From Lachnospiraceae bacterium (lineage in GTDB: Bacteria > Bacteroidota > Bacteroidia > Bacteroidales > Muribaculaceae), in contig JAMPGZ010000019.1 of assembly GCA_023663655.1 (NCBI GenBank), positions 1 through 47,896 on the forward strand: a stretch of DNA of 47,896 nucleotides, read 5' to 3'. Every line of letters starts with the position of its first letter. Positions within the stretch are counted from its first letter, which is position 1. Both the position numbers and the translations under genes were made by a program. Shown here piece by piece: positions 1 through 9,204 of the stretch. The notes beneath the pieces were generated by a model. The model had not been told where the DNA came from, searched no databases, and worked only from the letters and a program-made list of their open reading frames with translations.

Positions 1-354
1 GCCAGCCCTAATTTTTTATTCTTTCAAAAAATTTTTATCGGACAGCAATAATTAAGTATTTTAACGCCATAATCGTGCATATATAGCACTATTGCCACTC
101 TGTCAATAGTGACCTTAGAGTGTTAGGGCATCTCTTTGCAGAGATTATCATTAGGTTGGGCTGTCCGGGCACAGGTCGTCTGCGGCTTCCTATACCCGCT
201 ACGCATAAGGCTCGTCTTATCAGACGTTTAACCATCCGACAGCAATGTGCGTGGAGGCAGCGTTTAACCGTGGTCGGTACGTATTTGCGGGGAGGGAAAT
301 GCCTGGAAGGCTTACACTTAGCACGCGAGCCGCAGGTGAGCGGTGCCGGGAGGG
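1..354. other. Gene-free stretch downstream of sprA
   Basis: No convincing gene is seen on either strand. The first 85 bases are AT-rich; about 120-354 is GC-richer. A plus-strand reading frame at 120-371 looks like chance: it is basic, low in motifs and runs into the end of sprA. Visible structure includes the hairpin cluster at 87-122, a hairpin with six-base arms at 130-145 (ATCTCT / AGAGAT), a weak hairpin at 205-220, and a nine-base direct repeat CGTTTAACC at 225-233 and 261-269. It could be the sprA 3' untranslated region, a decayed gene or an unrecognised RNA. I see no tRNA, tmRNA, SRP or RNase P signature. Confidence 0.5.
87..122. other. Interlocking inverted repeats (possible pseudoknot or sprA 3' hairpin)
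   Basis: CACTATTG (87-94) pairs perfectly with CAATAGTG (104-111). CACTCT, inside the loop at 96-101, pairs with AGAGTG at 117-122, outside the first stem. The order arm1-arm2-arm1'-arm2' is that of an H-type pseudoknot or of two mutually exclusive hairpins. It lies about 240 bases beyond the sprA stop codon, and no U tract follows on the minus strand, so a simple intrinsic terminator is not supported. Confidence 0.35.
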
Positions 355-3300
355 TTAGCGTGAAAGGCTGAGGTTGAATGTTATGCCGTAGCTGCTGTTG
401 GTGGTGGGGAAAGCACTTGACGAAATAAGCGGAGTGTTGACCTGGTGGTCAAAGAAGGCTCCTAAGGTGACGCGGCGGCTCATTACATAATTAGCCGAGA
501 AATTGATCGACAGCGAGCACGTGCCTGAAGTCGCCTGTGCATAATTGGATTCAATGCGGCGAATAAGCGCTTGGCTCTGCTGCACCGAGAAGTCGGCATT
601 TACGGTAAGGTCATTGCTTATGCCTCGTCCCGAGCCTTTCATCTTCAACACCGTGTTGAACCCTACAATCTTATATCCTACCCCCACGGTGACATTTTTT
701 GTCTGTGCCTCCACAAGCTGTCCGGCATCAGAGTTAAGAGTCAATGTGCGGCTGTCGCGATACTCGGCATTGAACTTCAAATCATTTTTCAAAGTTACCG
801 AAACGCCGATTAGCGGAGCGAAACGCTCGGTAATCGCCACCGATGATATATTATAAGGTGAGGATGGCACAGGCTCGCCGGAGAGTTCGTCGAGGGTGAA
901 ACCAAGATTTCCATCCACACCCATCCAATTCAGATAGGAGGAATAGGAGCCCACGGAATAGGTGCATTGATAGGCATGAGTCAATGTGATAGCCTTGAAA
1001 TGCTTGTTGAGACCGCCTATGCGGATGAGCCCGTCGTAGGTGACACGCCAGTTGGGCAGCACCGATGACAACGACGGGAATGGCGAGAGATAAATCTTGG
1101 ATGCGTCGGTACCGGTGTAAGCCGCGAGGAAAGCCGGAATGAGCACATCGCTGCCGGCACGGTTCACTCCGCCTATCGCCGGGTCAAACTCACGTCCTGC
1201 ATTAGGATTGTCCTTCATGAAACCGCCCATGGGATAACGGGTGCCATGATATTTGCGTTCGATGCGCTCGGCAACGATAGGAATATTTTTCAGGAACTGG
1301 TCGAAAGCATCGCTCTGATACCCGTTTTCAGCCTTTGCCGTACGCAACGCCGTGGCTATCGCCACGTGGGTCTTGGTATAGCTTCCGGTGCGGGTGATCG
1401 GCATATCGTCATACATGAACTGCATCTGATTGGTGCGGTTATCGGTACGATTGGTGGTAAGTTTGATCTTAAGCCCCCTTATCGGTTCAAGGTCAAGTTC
1501 AAAATTAAACTCATTGGTGCGCGAGAAAATCGCCGGCGAAGTCTGTCCGTCGTCCACAAGCAGCCATCCGCGCTCTTTGGCTTTCGTCACGTAACTCTCA
1601 TCAGTGAATCCAAACGCGAAACCGAGTCCCGGCGCCAACGGACCATGGCTATTGTTCTGCCCGAAGATATCGCCGATGTTAGGTCCAAACAGCGGCAGCG
1701 ACAATGACTTGGAAGAACGCACCCTCACATTGGCGCTTCGTATCATCATTCCAAACCGCGTGGCGTGCTGGGCGATGTTGTCCCAAACATCGTTTTCTCC
1801 TTTAAGCAACTCTACAATAGAGAACTTTATATTCTTGTCGCCTTGAGTGAGAATCTCGACCGAATTATTGTCCTTCACCCGCGATTTGATCGGGAACGGC
1901 TTTCCGTCGGTAGTGGTAGCGGTGACCTTCACCTTTTTAGTCCTCAGATTGTGGATAATCACAGTCGATGTATCGGGCGACAGCTTGAAAGTGCGTTCAA
2001 ATTTCTTTGCCTTGATCGGCACAGTGCTGCGGCGCGTTGTGGAAAAACGCTGGTTCACCTTCTTCAGGTAAGGGAACTTATTGTAAAGTCCTTCAAAATT
2101 GATGCGTCCGTCATAATTCCATGATCCCTGATTGCGGATAGTGTTTCCGGTCTTCACGCCTTCGATCTCGGTGCCACGGTCCCAATTGTAGGTAGCATTA
2201 TAGCTCACCGATCCGGAAAGGAAGTCGATGACAGGGATGCGCGAGAACGGGGCACGATAAGTAGCCACGAAATTCTGATTATACGCCCACGGAGTTCCCA
2301 GATGCAGGATGCTCTTTATCACGGTATCTTTCCACTCCTTATAGCGGTCGGGGAACAATTTTTTATTCACCGCTCCTATCGGCTCCTCGATTCTCGCCGA
2401 AGTATTAGAGGTGAAAGAAAGATTGAGCGATTTTGTGAGATTCCATGAAATGTTGAGCTGACGGTCCCAAAGGAAATTCTTTGACACCGAGACAGGTAGT
2501 TTGAACATCTGATCCACCTCGCTACGAGTCTGCTGCTCATAGTAGTACCTCGACATAGTTGTGAGGAAAGAGATATTAGCCGGCAGATAGTTGAACTCCC
2601 ATTCCTTAAGGAAACGGGCATTCTTGTTCTTAGACTTAATCTTAGCGAACGGCTTCACGCCTTTAAGATAAGGAGTCCAGGAATATTGCAACGATCCGCG
2701 GTAGTCATTGGTGTTCTCATATTCAGTGGTGGGATCCATCTCCCTGCGCTTGTTGAAAGAGAAGTTAAATGTGAAGTTTGCCGGATCCCACGGCTTCGGC
2801 GAAGCGCTCTGTACATCAAACTTCAACCCCGAAATACTGAAACTCTGCACCGTTGAACGCTCAACCGCATAGTTCATGATAGAGTCACGTTCGGATTTTG
2901 ACGATGCATCGTCAAGAGCGTCCTTCAACAGCACGTCCTGATCGAGAGGATTATACTTGGGCGAAACCTTCTCCTTGGTTATCGAGTAATAGATGGGGGC
3001 ACGCAATTTCACCTTCTCCGGCACAAATCGGCCAAGATCAGCCTGCACGGCGAAATTGTACTGGCTGTAGTCATCCATGCGACGGGCATTGAGCGGCTGA
3101 TCCACACCACCGAATCCGGCAGTCTCCATGTGGGCGCCGAAATTCAGTGTGGCGATGTCAGACATACCAAGGTTCACGTTGCCTTTCGCCGCCCATCCAC
3201 CGCTCTCATCGAAGTCGGTGACCTTCAATTCATTGACCCACACGATTCCGTCACGCACTGAACGGGCATTATTACGCACACCTATAAGCATCACACGCAC

Positions 3301-6300
3301 ATCGCTCAGAGAGGGATTGCCCATGACCGCCATGCGGTTTTTCTCATTATCCGGGTCACGTCCCGTGTAGAGCGTGGTAAAGCTCACAGTGCTGTTTTCC
3401 TGATTCTTTGCTCTGTTACGCTCTTTTTTCAGCGACACGAGATTCTGCAAAGCAAAATCCATGCGGTTGTCCAATGGCCACACCTTATAGCGACCCTCGC
3501 TGTTGTCGGGATATTTGTTAGCCGAAGTTATGTGGGGAGTGAGCGACAACGGTATCTCATATTCATAATAGTTGTTCTTTATGTCCGATCCGAGACGGAT
3601 GAACAGCGACAGCTCGCCCGACCTCAGATTGGTGACATCGTCAATGAGGCTCTCGGCATGAACCCACATCTGCATACGCTTATAGTTACGCAAATCATGG
3701 GATGTGTTGCGATACACGCCTCTCGCATCGCCAGCCTGCAGCCCTATCACTTTCAATGACATCGACTGCTCGTTGAGCTGAGTGATCTGCGACTGTCCCG
3801 GGTCGGTGATACGCGACACACCCGGAGGGAGCACATAGTTGACCGGCTCGCGTCCGGCATTCTCCTCGATGTTCACGACTGAAATGTCGAGCTCACCCTC
3901 GGCAGGTGTGTCACCACGACTGTTGAGATTGAAATCGTAGGGGCGCCATTCGCCTCTCACGAGCTCCAGCGTGGCGAAACGCAGATGGGTCACCGCCTTG
4001 AACCCTGTCATGAACATACGGGCGAAACGGATGGTGGAGAAATCGTTGATTGAACCCACGATTCTCTCATAATCGCTCAAGGGAATCTTGAACTGATACC
4101 ACTCTACGGTCTGGTCATTGCCGTCACGCGTGCGCACCAATGACACCTGCTTGTCTGTGATGTAATTCTTGCCCACCACAAGATCCTCGGGGCGTATCGA
4201 CACCTTGTACTGGAAATAGCGCTCATACTCGTTGAGCGTGTTGTCCTGATTGATATCCTCGACATCAGGCGAAGTGCGCGCCGACTGATAGAGCGGTTCC
4301 GGAGCATCGCTTGGCGACAGTGAGTTGCCCTCCACACCATTGTAGTGCTTGTAACGGTCAAGAATGCCAAGACGCTCGTCGTCATAGTCGCGACCGCGAT
4401 AGAAGTGATAATTATCTCCGGCGGGGTCGTTGAACGCCGAAAATTGATCAGCTTGCATCCGCTCAATCGCAGCAGGCGACAGCTTGGCTCGCAATTGGTC
4501 AAGATAATTGGAGTAAGAGGAAAAATTAAATTCCTCAGCGTTTATCAATCCGTCAAGACCCACGTCCTGCACGAGTCGAGAACTTGCATTGTTGTCAAAC
4601 GCATAGGTCAAGGAATTTTGTTGCGACACCCTACCCCACACGGTTTCTGTGAGGAATTGGTTGTTGCCGTCAAACGGTATTCCGTTCTCGTAGGATTTCA
4701 ATCCATCCTTCAGAATATCCTCGCTGATTTCGCCGAAGTTAAGATACAGGTCGCCACCTTCAAGATTAGGGTTCTCAGGGTCGAGGAACGGGTTCATCAT
4801 CCAAAATTGCACGTACTCGATATTGGCTTGCTCAAAATTGGTGTTGTCCATCTTTCTCATTATACCACCCCAACGCTTCTCGGGATAAAGCAATGCCCCT
4901 TGATCATCGATATTCACCGCGTCAAGATTATAGGGACCGCGCTCGGTGGGATAATAAGATAGGTTGAGAGTCTGCACAAGATCAGTCTCTCCATATCCCA
5001 ATTCACGGTCGGGGAAGATCTCGGTCACCTTCACCTCACGCACGTAAGGATTGGATAGCTGCTTTAGGTCGGAACTTATGTAGCCCGGAGCAAGCGAAGA
5101 GTTGCGCTGAGTGAACATACGGTCAATATAGTACCACGCCAGCAATGCGCGATTTTTACCATAGTCCACATTATTTGACAGCCCCGCTTCCGGGAAAAGG
5201 GCATTATTACCTCCCTCATAGGGCGTGGAGGCGAGGGTCCAGGCGTAAGGCGACCGCAGATCGATACCGGTTTGAGTAGACTCGAAATCATCCACATAAG
5301 AACTGCCCTTGTTGGAGCCCGACTTCTGCTTGTGAGGCACAAGCTGAGCGAACTCGCCCTGCACACTCAATGTGGATGGCTGTGTGGCATTGACCGTAGG
5401 AATCTTGTTGAGAAGATTGGTGAGCCACATGAAATTGGTGTTATATGCGAAATTCAATCCCCATATAGTGTTGTTGATCACCTCATCGCCTATGTTCACC
5501 TTTTCTGTCAGCGCCTTCTCAGAGAAGTGCATGATGGTAGCGCCGATGTTGAAATCCCGGTTGAAACGATAGTTAAGGTCAAGACCGAGGAGGGTCTTAC
5601 GCTGAGTGCTGAACAAAGACTGATTCTCAAGGGTCACGCTTATGCTTTGCCCTGAATCGATGATACTCTGATTGGTAATAGTGACAATTCCCATCGAATA
5701 GTCGACGGTGTAATCGCTGTTTTCAACAAGCCGCACGCCGCCTGCCATAACCACTACCGATCCGCGCGGCACATTCATGGCATTCAGCCTGATCTGCGAG
5801 CCTGCCGATGCCTGATACTCTCCGGTCAGGACAAACTTGTTTTTGTCGGCAAACTGTCGTGCAACCACCAGCGTCGAGTCATACAGTTCCTGATACACAT
5901 ATTTCTCGGCTATCGCCGGATTACCAATTTTTGCGGCAAGATGCGAGCCAAACGGCTCAACGACAGGAAATATGATCTTTCCGTTAGACGATTGTATGGT
6001 GTAGCCTTCGAGGAAGTCAAAAAATCCGTCGGGGTTGGAAGACTCGTTGGAGTCCAGCCGGTCAAGATTCATGACCTGCAAAAGCGGCTTGTCGCTTATT
6101 CCCGGAACCGGGATATAGTTGATCTGAATACCGGTAGTGTCGCTCAGATACTTGATGTTCATCTTGAAATTAGCCTTCTGCACCTGATAGGCACCCAGCG
6201 AATAGACATTCTTCATCATGAGATCCCACATGGGCAGTTTCGGCGTGGTAGTGGTGCTCTTGAGCATTTTGACGAAAAGCGCCTGGTCGCTCACCGTTAT

Positions 6301-7809
6301 ATCGGATGAAAATTCGCCCACCTGATATATCTGCCCGTGATAAGTGTATTCGTAGGCTACGGCAAGCACCTCGTCGGCACGTAGAGCCGACTTCACCGAA
6401 ATATAGCCTAATGTTGAATTGAGGGTGTATTCCGACGGCTGCAACAACCGGGCGCTCTCCACCTTCTCATAGTCTTGACCTCCCTCTATGCCATAAGCCG
6501 ACAGCGGCTCAAGCGCCTGTGTCACGGTGTTGATGTTACGTGCTCCGGGATATTCTGTCTTTATCACATTGAGCAGATTATTGGAGTTGTTTGCCGGGTT
6601 GGAGAGTGCCTGATTGGCGATCCAATGGTCATTGCCCAGCACACGGTTTTCGCCGATATCCATGAACGACACGATGTTTCGCGACTGGTTATAGTTGCCG
6701 CTCTTGTTGGTGACCCACACCTCGATTCGTGTGATGTTCACCCCTGAACTCACGAATGGGAGCTTGGACGCGAACTGATCATAATTGTCACGGAAGAAAT
6801 GGGCAAGAAAATAGTGACGGTTCTCATCATACTTGTCGGCATCGATGCTGAACTTGGTCAATTGCACTCCGCCCTTGGTGTTGATGCTCTGCGACTCGCT
6901 GTTCTGTTGCGACACCAAAGCGGTTGCAGTCAATTTACCGAACTGCAATTGCGACTTTATACCGAACAGAGCCGTACCACCCCTTATGAGAGAGGAACCG
7001 GTGGTCATGCTCACATTACCCGCCTCGATATTCTTGACAATGTCATCCTCCTTGCCCTCATATTGGAGTTTGATATTTTTTGAGTCAAAGTCAAATGTGG
7101 CATCGGTATTGTAGTTCATGGAGAACTTCATGCGGTCGCCGACTGTGGCGTTGACTGTTGCCTGGATCTTTTGGTCGAAATCAAAATAGGTCTTGCGACG
7201 CGATGTGAGAGAAAGTGCGGGATTGTCGGTCTTATTGGTCTTTATTCCGGTAGAAATCTGGACGGATCCCTGGGTTTTCAATTGCACACCTCCGGGACCG
7301 AATATTTTCTCAAGAGGGCCGAGGGCAAAATTCATGTCGAGCACGTCGAAAGGCTCCTTGTCCTTCTTACCCTCCACCAGCTCGGAATTGCGGCGGTTGA
7401 AGTAAGAGAGCATAGACCGTCGCATCTCCATGTTGTTGTATTGCTCGGCAGTGAGGATGAACGGCGTGGCGACCTCATGATCGCCCACCTTGGTGTAGAT
7501 TATATAGCATCCTGTCGAGGGATCGTATTCCGCCTCGGTCCTCACATTGGAAGGATCGGCAAGGTCAAGCGCCAACTCCCCCTTAGCCAGTGACTCATAA
7601 TTGGGCGGGAAAGTCGGGCTTACGGGAAACCGTGTCGCCGACGAGTCGGGGACGACCACCACCGGCGATGGAGGAGGCGGTGGCGGCGGCATAAGCGGGG
7701 TGGGATCGGGCTGATAAGGCTTCGCGTGCATGAACACACCGTTGGCGGACCCCAGCAGAAAGCCAAGCCCCGCAGCAAAAGCCATTATCTTTTTCCACCT
7801 ATGCTTCAT
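355..7809 (-). CDS. sprA: SprA, type IX secretion outer-membrane translocon
   Basis: The 2484-residue protein matches the usual size of SprA/Sov (about 2300-2500), the very large 36-strand barrel through which type IX cargo crosses the outer membrane. The N-terminus has a basic start and a hydrophobic stretch (about residues 8-27) fitting a signal peptide. It is followed by an unusual run of seven prolines (41-47) and then the long SprA N-terminal and barrel regions, rich in alternating aromatic/polar beta-strand sequence. The C-terminus ends in a strand-like tail (LSLSR). The gene lies 58 bases downstream of ruvA on the same strand, a ruvA-sprA order known in many Bacteroidota. It probably shares the ruvA promoter. 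Family assignment is confident; the role in this strain is inferred from the family. Confidence 0.93.
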   Translation of the reverse strand: MKHRWKKIMAFAAGLGFLLGSANGVFMHAKPYQPDPTPLMPPPPPPPSPVVVVPDSSATRFPVSPTFPPNYESLAKGELALDLADPSNVRTEAEYDPSTGCYIIYTKVGDHEVATPFILTAEQYNNMEMRRSMLSYFNRRNSELVEGKKDKEPFDVLDMNFALGPLEKIFGPGGVQLKTQGSVQISTGIKTNKTDNPALSLTSRRKTYFDFDQKIQATVNATVGDRMKFSMNYNTDATFDFDSKNIKLQYEGKEDDIVKNIEAGNVSMTTGSSLIRGGTALFGIKSQLQFGKLTATALVSQQNSESQSINTKGGVQLTKFSIDADKYDENRHYFLAHFFRDNYDQFASKLPFVSSGVNITRIEVWVTNKSGNYNQSRNIVSFMDIGENRVLGNDHWIANQALSNPANNSNNLLNVIKTEYPGARNINTVTQALEPLSAYGIEGGQDYEKVESARLLQPSEYTLNSTLGYISVKSALRADEVLAVAYEYTYHGQIYQVGEFSSDITVSDQALFVKMLKSTTTTPKLPMWDLMMKNVYSLGAYQVQKANFKMNIKYLSDTTGIQINYIPVPGISDKPLLQVMNLDRLDSNESSNPDGFFDFLEGYTIQSSNGKIIFPVVEPFGSHLAAKIGNPAIAEKYVYQELYDSTLVVARQFADKNKFVLTGEYQASAGSQIRLNAMNVPRGSVVVMAGGVRLVENSDYTVDYSMGIVTITNQSIIDSGQSISVTLENQSLFSTQRKTLLGLDLNYRFNRDFNIGATIMHFSEKALTEKVNIGDEVINNTIWGLNFAYNTNFMWLTNLLNKIPTVNATQPSTLSVQGEFAQLVPHKQKSGSNKGSSYVDDFESTQTGIDLRSPYAWTLASTPYEGGNNALFPEAGLSNNVDYGKNRALLAWYYIDRMFTQRNSSLAPGYISSDLKQLSNPYVREVKVTEIFPDRELGYGETDLVQTLNLSYYPTERGPYNLDAVNIDDQGALLYPEKRWGGIMRKMDNTNFEQANIEYVQFWMMNPFLDPENPNLEGGDLYLNFGEISEDILKDGLKSYENGIPFDGNNQFLTETVWGRVSQQNSLTYAFDNNASSRLVQDVGLDGLINAEEFNFSSYSNYLDQLRAKLSPAAIERMQADQFSAFNDPAGDNYHFYRGRDYDDERLGILDRYKHYNGVEGNSLSPSDAPEPLYQSARTSPDVEDINQDNTLNEYERYFQYKVSIRPEDLVVGKNYITDKQVSLVRTRDGNDQTVEWYQFKIPLSDYERIVGSINDFSTIRFARMFMTGFKAVTHLRFATLELVRGEWRPYDFNLNSRGDTPAEGELDISVVNIEENAGREPVNYVLPPGVSRITDPGQSQITQLNEQSMSLKVIGLQAGDARGVYRNTSHDLRNYKRMQMWVHAESLIDDVTNLRSGELSLFIRLGSDIKNNYYEYEIPLSLTPHITSANKYPDNSEGRYKVWPLDNRMDFALQNLVSLKKERNRAKNQENSTVSFTTLYTGRDPDNEKNRMAVMGNPSLSDVRVMLIGVRNNARSVRDGIVWVNELKVTDFDESGGWAAKGNVNLGMSDIATLNFGAHMETAGFGGVDQPLNARRMDDYSQYNFAVQADLGRFVPEKVKLRAPIYYSITKEKVSPKYNPLDQDVLLKDALDDASSKSERDSIMNYAVERSTVQSFSISGLKFDVQSASPKPWDPANFTFNFSFNKRREMDPTTEYENTNDYRGSLQYSWTPYLKGVKPFAKIKSKNKNARFLKEWEFNYLPANISFLTTMSRYYYEQQTRSEVDQMFKLPVSVSKNFLWDRQLNISWNLTKSLNLSFTSNTSARIEEPIGAVNKKLFPDRYKEWKDTVIKSILHLGTPWAYNQNFVATYRAPFSRIPVIDFLSGSVSYNATYNWDRGTEIEGVKTGNTIRNQGSWNYDGRINFEGLYNKFPYLKKVNQRFSTTRRSTVPIKAKKFERTFKLSPDTSTVIIHNLRTKKVKVTATTTDGKPFPIKSRVKDNNSVEILTQGDKNIKFSIVELLKGENDVWDNIAQHATRFGMMIRSANVRVRSSKSLSLPLFGPNIGDIFGQNNSHGPLAPGLGFAFGFTDESYVTKAKERGWLLVDDGQTSPAIFSRTNEFNFELDLEPIRGLKIKLTTNRTDNRTNQMQFMYDDMPITRTGSYTKTHVAIATALRTAKAENGYQSDAFDQFLKNIPIVAERIERKYHGTRYPMGGFMKDNPNAGREFDPAIGGVNRAGSDVLIPAFLAAYTGTDASKIYLSPFPSLSSVLPNWRVTYDGLIRIGGLNKHFKAITLTHAYQCTYSVGSYSSYLNWMGVDGNLGFTLDELSGEPVPSSPYNISSVAITERFAPLIGVSVTLKNDLKFNAEYRDSRTLTLNSDAGQLVEAQTKNVTVGVGYKIVGFNTVLKMKGSGRGISNDLTVNADFSVQQSQALIRRIESNYAQATSGTCSLSINFSANYVMSRRVTLGAFFDHQVNTPLISSSAFPTTNSSYGITFNLSLSR

Positions 7810-7867
7810 ATTCAGCGTGTTTCCGCACTATAGCATTGTACGAAAACAAAAATATGCCGCAGATTCT

Positions 7868-8449
7868 CTAAAGCATTGAAAGAGCTTGCTTTATTGCCAC
7901 TTCCACTTTAATAGCAGGAGTAGCGTCAAATATCTTTTTCAGCACCTTCTGCGACTGTTGACGAGCAAATCCGAGCATAAGCAGAGCGGCAAGCGCTTCT
8001 TCGTATGCATCAGATGTTTGCGTCGGCTGAATTATTAACGAATCATCTCCGGCTTTTATTTTATCTTTCAAGTCAACAATCACCCTTTGAGCGGTTTTTA
8101 ACCCTATTCCTTTCACATTTTTAAGCCGCTGATAATCTCCGGATACAATCACTTGCTCCAGTTCGGCAACCGGAATCGACGACAGGATGACCCTTGCAGT
8201 GTTGGCTCCGACCCCCGACACACCTATCAAAGAGCGGAACATAGAACGCTCCCTCTCCTCAAGAAATCCGAAAAGCACATGGGCATCCTCGCGAATCACC
8301 TCATGAACGAGCAGTTTCACCTGTTTCATGCCCTCCAACGCCGCATAAGCAGTCAATGATATGTTCAATTCATACCCTACTCCGGCAGCTTCGACCACCG
8401 CATAAGCCGGGGTCAAGTCGGCAAGTTCGCCCCTTATATAATCAATCAT
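7868..8449 (-). CDS. ruvA: Holliday junction branch-migration protein RuvA
   Basis: This 193-residue protein has the normal RuvA length. RuvA binds four-way DNA junctions as a tetramer and loads the RuvB motor during recombinational repair. The sequence begins MIDYIRGELADL, the typical OB-fold start (domain I, about 1-65). Two helix-hairpin-helix motifs follow (SGVGANTARVIL, about 77-88, and KGIGLKTAQRVI, about 112-123). A short C-terminal RuvB-binding domain covers about 145-193. It is the first gene of the ruvA-sprA pair, with a consensus Bacteroidales promoter immediately upstream. Confidence 0.95.
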   Translation of the reverse strand: MIDYIRGELADLTPAYAVVEAAGVGYELNISLTAYAALEGMKQVKLLVHEVIREDAHVLFGFLEERERSMFRSLIGVSGVGANTARVILSSIPVAELEQVIVSGDYQRLKNVKGIGLKTAQRVIVDLKDKIKAGDDSLIIQPTQTSDAYEEALAALLMLGFARQQSQKVLKKIFDATPAIKVEVAIKQALSML

Positions 8450-8474
8450 ATATCAGTCTTATATTATTTTTCTA

Positions 8475-8504
8475 CAAATTTAGCCATAAATCGATGTCCC
8501 GCAA
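8475..8504 (-). promoter_or_regulatory. Promoter of ruvA-sprA
   Basis: On the minus strand a TTG (8502-8504) is followed by exactly 19 bases and TAAATTTG (8475-8482), a perfect TAnnTTTG box. The ruvA start codon lies 25 bases downstream of the box. Confidence 0.7.
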
Positions 8505-8624
8505 TCATCTCCCGCCAAATATTACATTCTAAATATCCCGATGTAAATGAATATTTATGCCGAAACGACCTTTCAGCACCTTTCAGATGTTAATATAATG
8601 AACTTTAAAACAACTGATTTTTAT

Positions 8625-9068
8625 ATGAAAAGATTCATTATTTGCTTTGTAGCCCTCATGATGGGCATAGGACTGATTTATGCCGACAAATACACCATAA
8701 ATCGAGATAATCTGCCCCAAAACGCTCAGGAAATGCTTAAAGAATATTTTCCTAAAGCCAAAGTGGGTATGATAAAAGTGGACAAGCATCTGCTCAAGAA
8801 GACCGATTACGACGTGAGACTTGTAAACGGTACCAAAATTGAGTTCAACAACGCCGGAAAATGGACTTCGGTAGATTGCAAGAACCGTGCGGTGCCCCAA
8901 GGACTTATACCTAAGGCAATCCGCAATTATGTCACCAAGAAATTCGACTCGGTGAAAATAGTGAAAATCGAGAAGAAAAGTTTCGGCTACGAAATCACAC
9001 TTTCCGACGACGTCGAGTTGAAATTCGACCTGTTAGGCACCTTCAAAGGCGTCAAAATGGACGACTGA
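8625..9068 (+). CDS. Small exported PepSY-like protein
   Basis: The 147-residue protein (start at 8625) opens with MKRFIICFVALMMGIGLIYA, a clean signal peptide, and then carries two PepSY-like units (about 25-80 and 85-147). Each has the pattern of a proline-led helix (LPQNAQEMLKEYFP; VPQGLIPKAIRNYV) followed by short strands containing YDV or YEI. This matches the Bacteroidales periplasmic PepSY-like (DUF2874/PF11396) family. Its function is unknown; related PepSY domains are suggested to act as inhibitors or binding modules. An in-frame start at 8547 would put 26 polar residues before the signal peptide, so I prefer 8625. It stands alone, divergent from ruvA and convergent with the BspA-like gene. 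Confidence 0.75.
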   Translation: MKRFIICFVALMMGIGLIYADKYTINRDNLPQNAQEMLKEYFPKAKVGMIKVDKHLLKKTDYDVRLVNGTKIEFNNAGKWTSVDCKNRAVPQGLIPKAIRNYVTKKFDSVKIVKIEKKSFGYEITLSDDVELKFDLLGTFKGVKMDD

Positions 9069-9147
9069 CACAATATAATCGGTTTCCAAAGTACAGCTTT
9101 ACATATAGCCGGTCTGAGCGTGTATGGCGGGAAAATAAGTTCTAAAA

Positions 9148-9180
9148 AAGCGAGGCGATGCATAATGCACAGCCTCGCTT
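9148..9180 (-). terminator. Terminator of the BspA-like gene (possibly bidirectional)
   Basis: AAGCGAGGC (9148-9156) pairs with GCCTCGCTT (9172-9180), with an inner TGCAT/ATGCA stem. On the minus strand the stem runs straight into a T6 tract, so it mainly terminates the BspA-like gene. It also lies 80 bases past the end of the convergent PepSY-like gene. Confidence 0.8.
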
Positions 9181-9204
9181 ATCATATTACGTCCTGATTT
9201 CGCA

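Noticed and set aside
33-44. 12-base match TTTTATCGGACA shared (inverted) with 32519-32530
   Set aside because: A 12-base match is expected many times by chance in 48 kb; flanking sequence is only loosely alike, so a shared element is not supported.
120-371. 83-residue plus-strand open frame at the left end
   Set aside because: Arginine-rich, no motif, overlaps the sprA 3' end, and no promoter or ribosome site visible.
4345-4962. 205-residue plus-strand open frame antisense to sprA, and several similar ones (e.g. 1246-1707, 5941-6309, 7171-7593)
   Set aside because: They lie wholly inside sprA on the opposite strand, lack domains or signal peptides, and arise from the codon bias of a very long real gene.
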